Shown piece after piece: positions 62,021 through 62,429 of a stretch of DNA of 62,429 nucleotides. The position numbers and the translations under genes were made by a program. Position 1 is the stretch's first letter; each line of letters opens with the position of its first letter. The notes below the pieces were generated by a model. That model was not told the DNA's origin, did no database searches, and saw only the letters and a list, made by a program, of their open reading frames with translations. Origin of the DNA: Erysipelotrichaceae bacterium (GTDB lineage Bacteria; Bacillota_I; Bacilli_A; Erysipelotrichales; Erysipelotrichaceae); contig JAUMYM010000004.1 of the NCBI GenBank assembly GCA_030528645.1, positions 1 to 62,429 on the forward strand. Direction: 5' to 3'.

Positions 62021-62063
62021 GAGTATAGAATTTTCAAACAGATTAAAAAAGGAGGAATAATTT

Positions 62064-62429
62064 ATGAAGTTTGAGATTTATGGTAAAAATCTAGTCATCA
62101 CAGAGGCAATGAAGTCTAAAATTGAAAATAAGCTTTCATTTTTAGATAAGTATCTTTTAGTAGATGAAGATACAATTGCCAGAGTTGTGGTAAAAACGTA
62201 TCGTAATAACGATAAAGTAGAAGTAACCATACCAAGTAATATCGGTGTATTAAGAGCGGAAGTAGTCCATAATGATTTCTATAGTGCAATTGACTTGGTT
62301 GTGGATAAACTTGAAGAACAAGTACGAAAACAAAAGAATAAATTAAAACGTAATCATAAAGAAAAATTAGCCTTAGCTTTTTTAGAAGAATTAAATAATG
62401 ATGTAGATACAGAAGATGATGTAGATGAG
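62064..62429 (+). CDS. hpf: Ribosome hibernation promoting factor (3' end outside window)
   Basis: The first 122 codons of an HPF/YfiA family protein: MKFEIYGKNLVITEAMKSKIENKL, then AIDLVVDKLEEQVRKQKNKLKR, followed by the start of the acidic linker (NNDVDTEDD) that precedes the dimerisation domain in the long form. Good ribosome binding site AAGGAGG. The frame is open at the last base, so the C-terminal domain is cut off. It binds 30S decoding sites and forms 100S dimers in resting cells. Confidence 0.93.
   Translation, partial: MKFEIYGKNLVITEAMKSKIENKLSFLDKYLLVDEDTIARVVVKTYRNNDKVEVTIPSNIGVLRAEVVHNDFYSAIDLVVDKLEEQVRKQKNKLKRNHKEKLALAFLEELNNDVDTEDDVDE

Noticed and set aside
1-62429. CRISPR array, insertion sequence, prophage or rRNA operon
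   Set aside because: No regularly spaced repeats, transposase, phage structural gene or rRNA sequence was seen anywhere in the window.

Overview
This is an AT-rich, gene-dense stretch of a low-GC Gram-positive chromosome. Many genes carry AGGAGG-type ribosome binding sites, all seven tRNA genes encode their CCA ends, lipoproteins have Bacillota-type lipoboxes, and regulation is by a T-box leader, a tetrahydrofolate riboswitch and a CRE-like site. Gene content (bifunctional AdhE, FolT, two U32 proteins, PepO/PepF/PepT/AmpS peptidases) points to a fermentative, host-associated firmicute. Erysipelotrichia is my best guess, but that is an inference. I see no rRNA operon, no CRISPR array and no intact insertion sequence or prophage.

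Layout. 1-7.1 kb: a cut-off unknown gene, a DUF4349 lipoprotein, a small orphan gene, a zinc phospholipase C-like protein, an MFS/HAD/ECF S-component operon, and alanine racemase with a membrane protein. 7.2-7.8 kb: six tRNAs (Val, Thr, Tyr, Gln, Lys, Gly). 7.8-10.7 kb: the most accessory-like part, with a 59-aa protein divergent from an orphan sigma factor, a possible small RNA, mutY, a stop-interrupted small gene, and tRNA-Leu. Short direct repeats lie beside both tRNA loci. 10.8-18.1 kb: typA, an aminotransferase, pepO, a CapA-like protein, and folT under a THF riboswitch. 18.3-24.3 kb: an RNA-modification operon (two U32 proteins of the TrhP type, two SpoU methyltransferases) enclosing a divergent PEP carboxykinase/HPr kinase-like P-loop protein. 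24.3-30 kb: adhE with a promoter region resembling Rex/CcpA control, acylphosphatase and a Ca2+-type P-ATPase. 30-35.2 kb: T-box-pheST and a HerA-like ATPase. 35.3-43.7 kb: a predicted flavinylated surface reductase, then a long run from a DUF1349 gene through pepT, fruK-like, thioredoxin lipoprotein, glutaredoxin, GNAT and cardiolipin synthase to a patatin. 43.7-50.4 kb: a leftward cell-wall/RNA-modification trio, then GNAT-uvrD and a lipoprotein. 50.4-55.5 kb: an aro operon (aroB, aroC, fused aroE-aroK, aroA, aroQ) preceded by an intrinsic-terminator hairpin. 55.5-62.4 kb: a NusG-II/Gx pair, pepF, a ROK kinase without the zinc motif plus M29 aminopeptidase, a DUF2779 protein, and the start of hpf.

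How it fits together. The window is mostly housekeeping: amino-acid and peptide use, aromatic biosynthesis, folate uptake, fermentation, translation quality and RNA modification. Redox is a secondary theme (AdhE, the flavin reductase, the thioredoxin/glutaredoxin pair, NusG-II/Gx). I did not find a clearly new defence or mobile system. The most interesting unknowns are the PEPCK/HPrK-like protein inside the RNA-modification operon, the Cas4-like/DUF2779 protein with no visible nuclease lysine, the folT leader with a loop complementary to its own ribosome binding site, and the decayed sequence around the tRNA genes.
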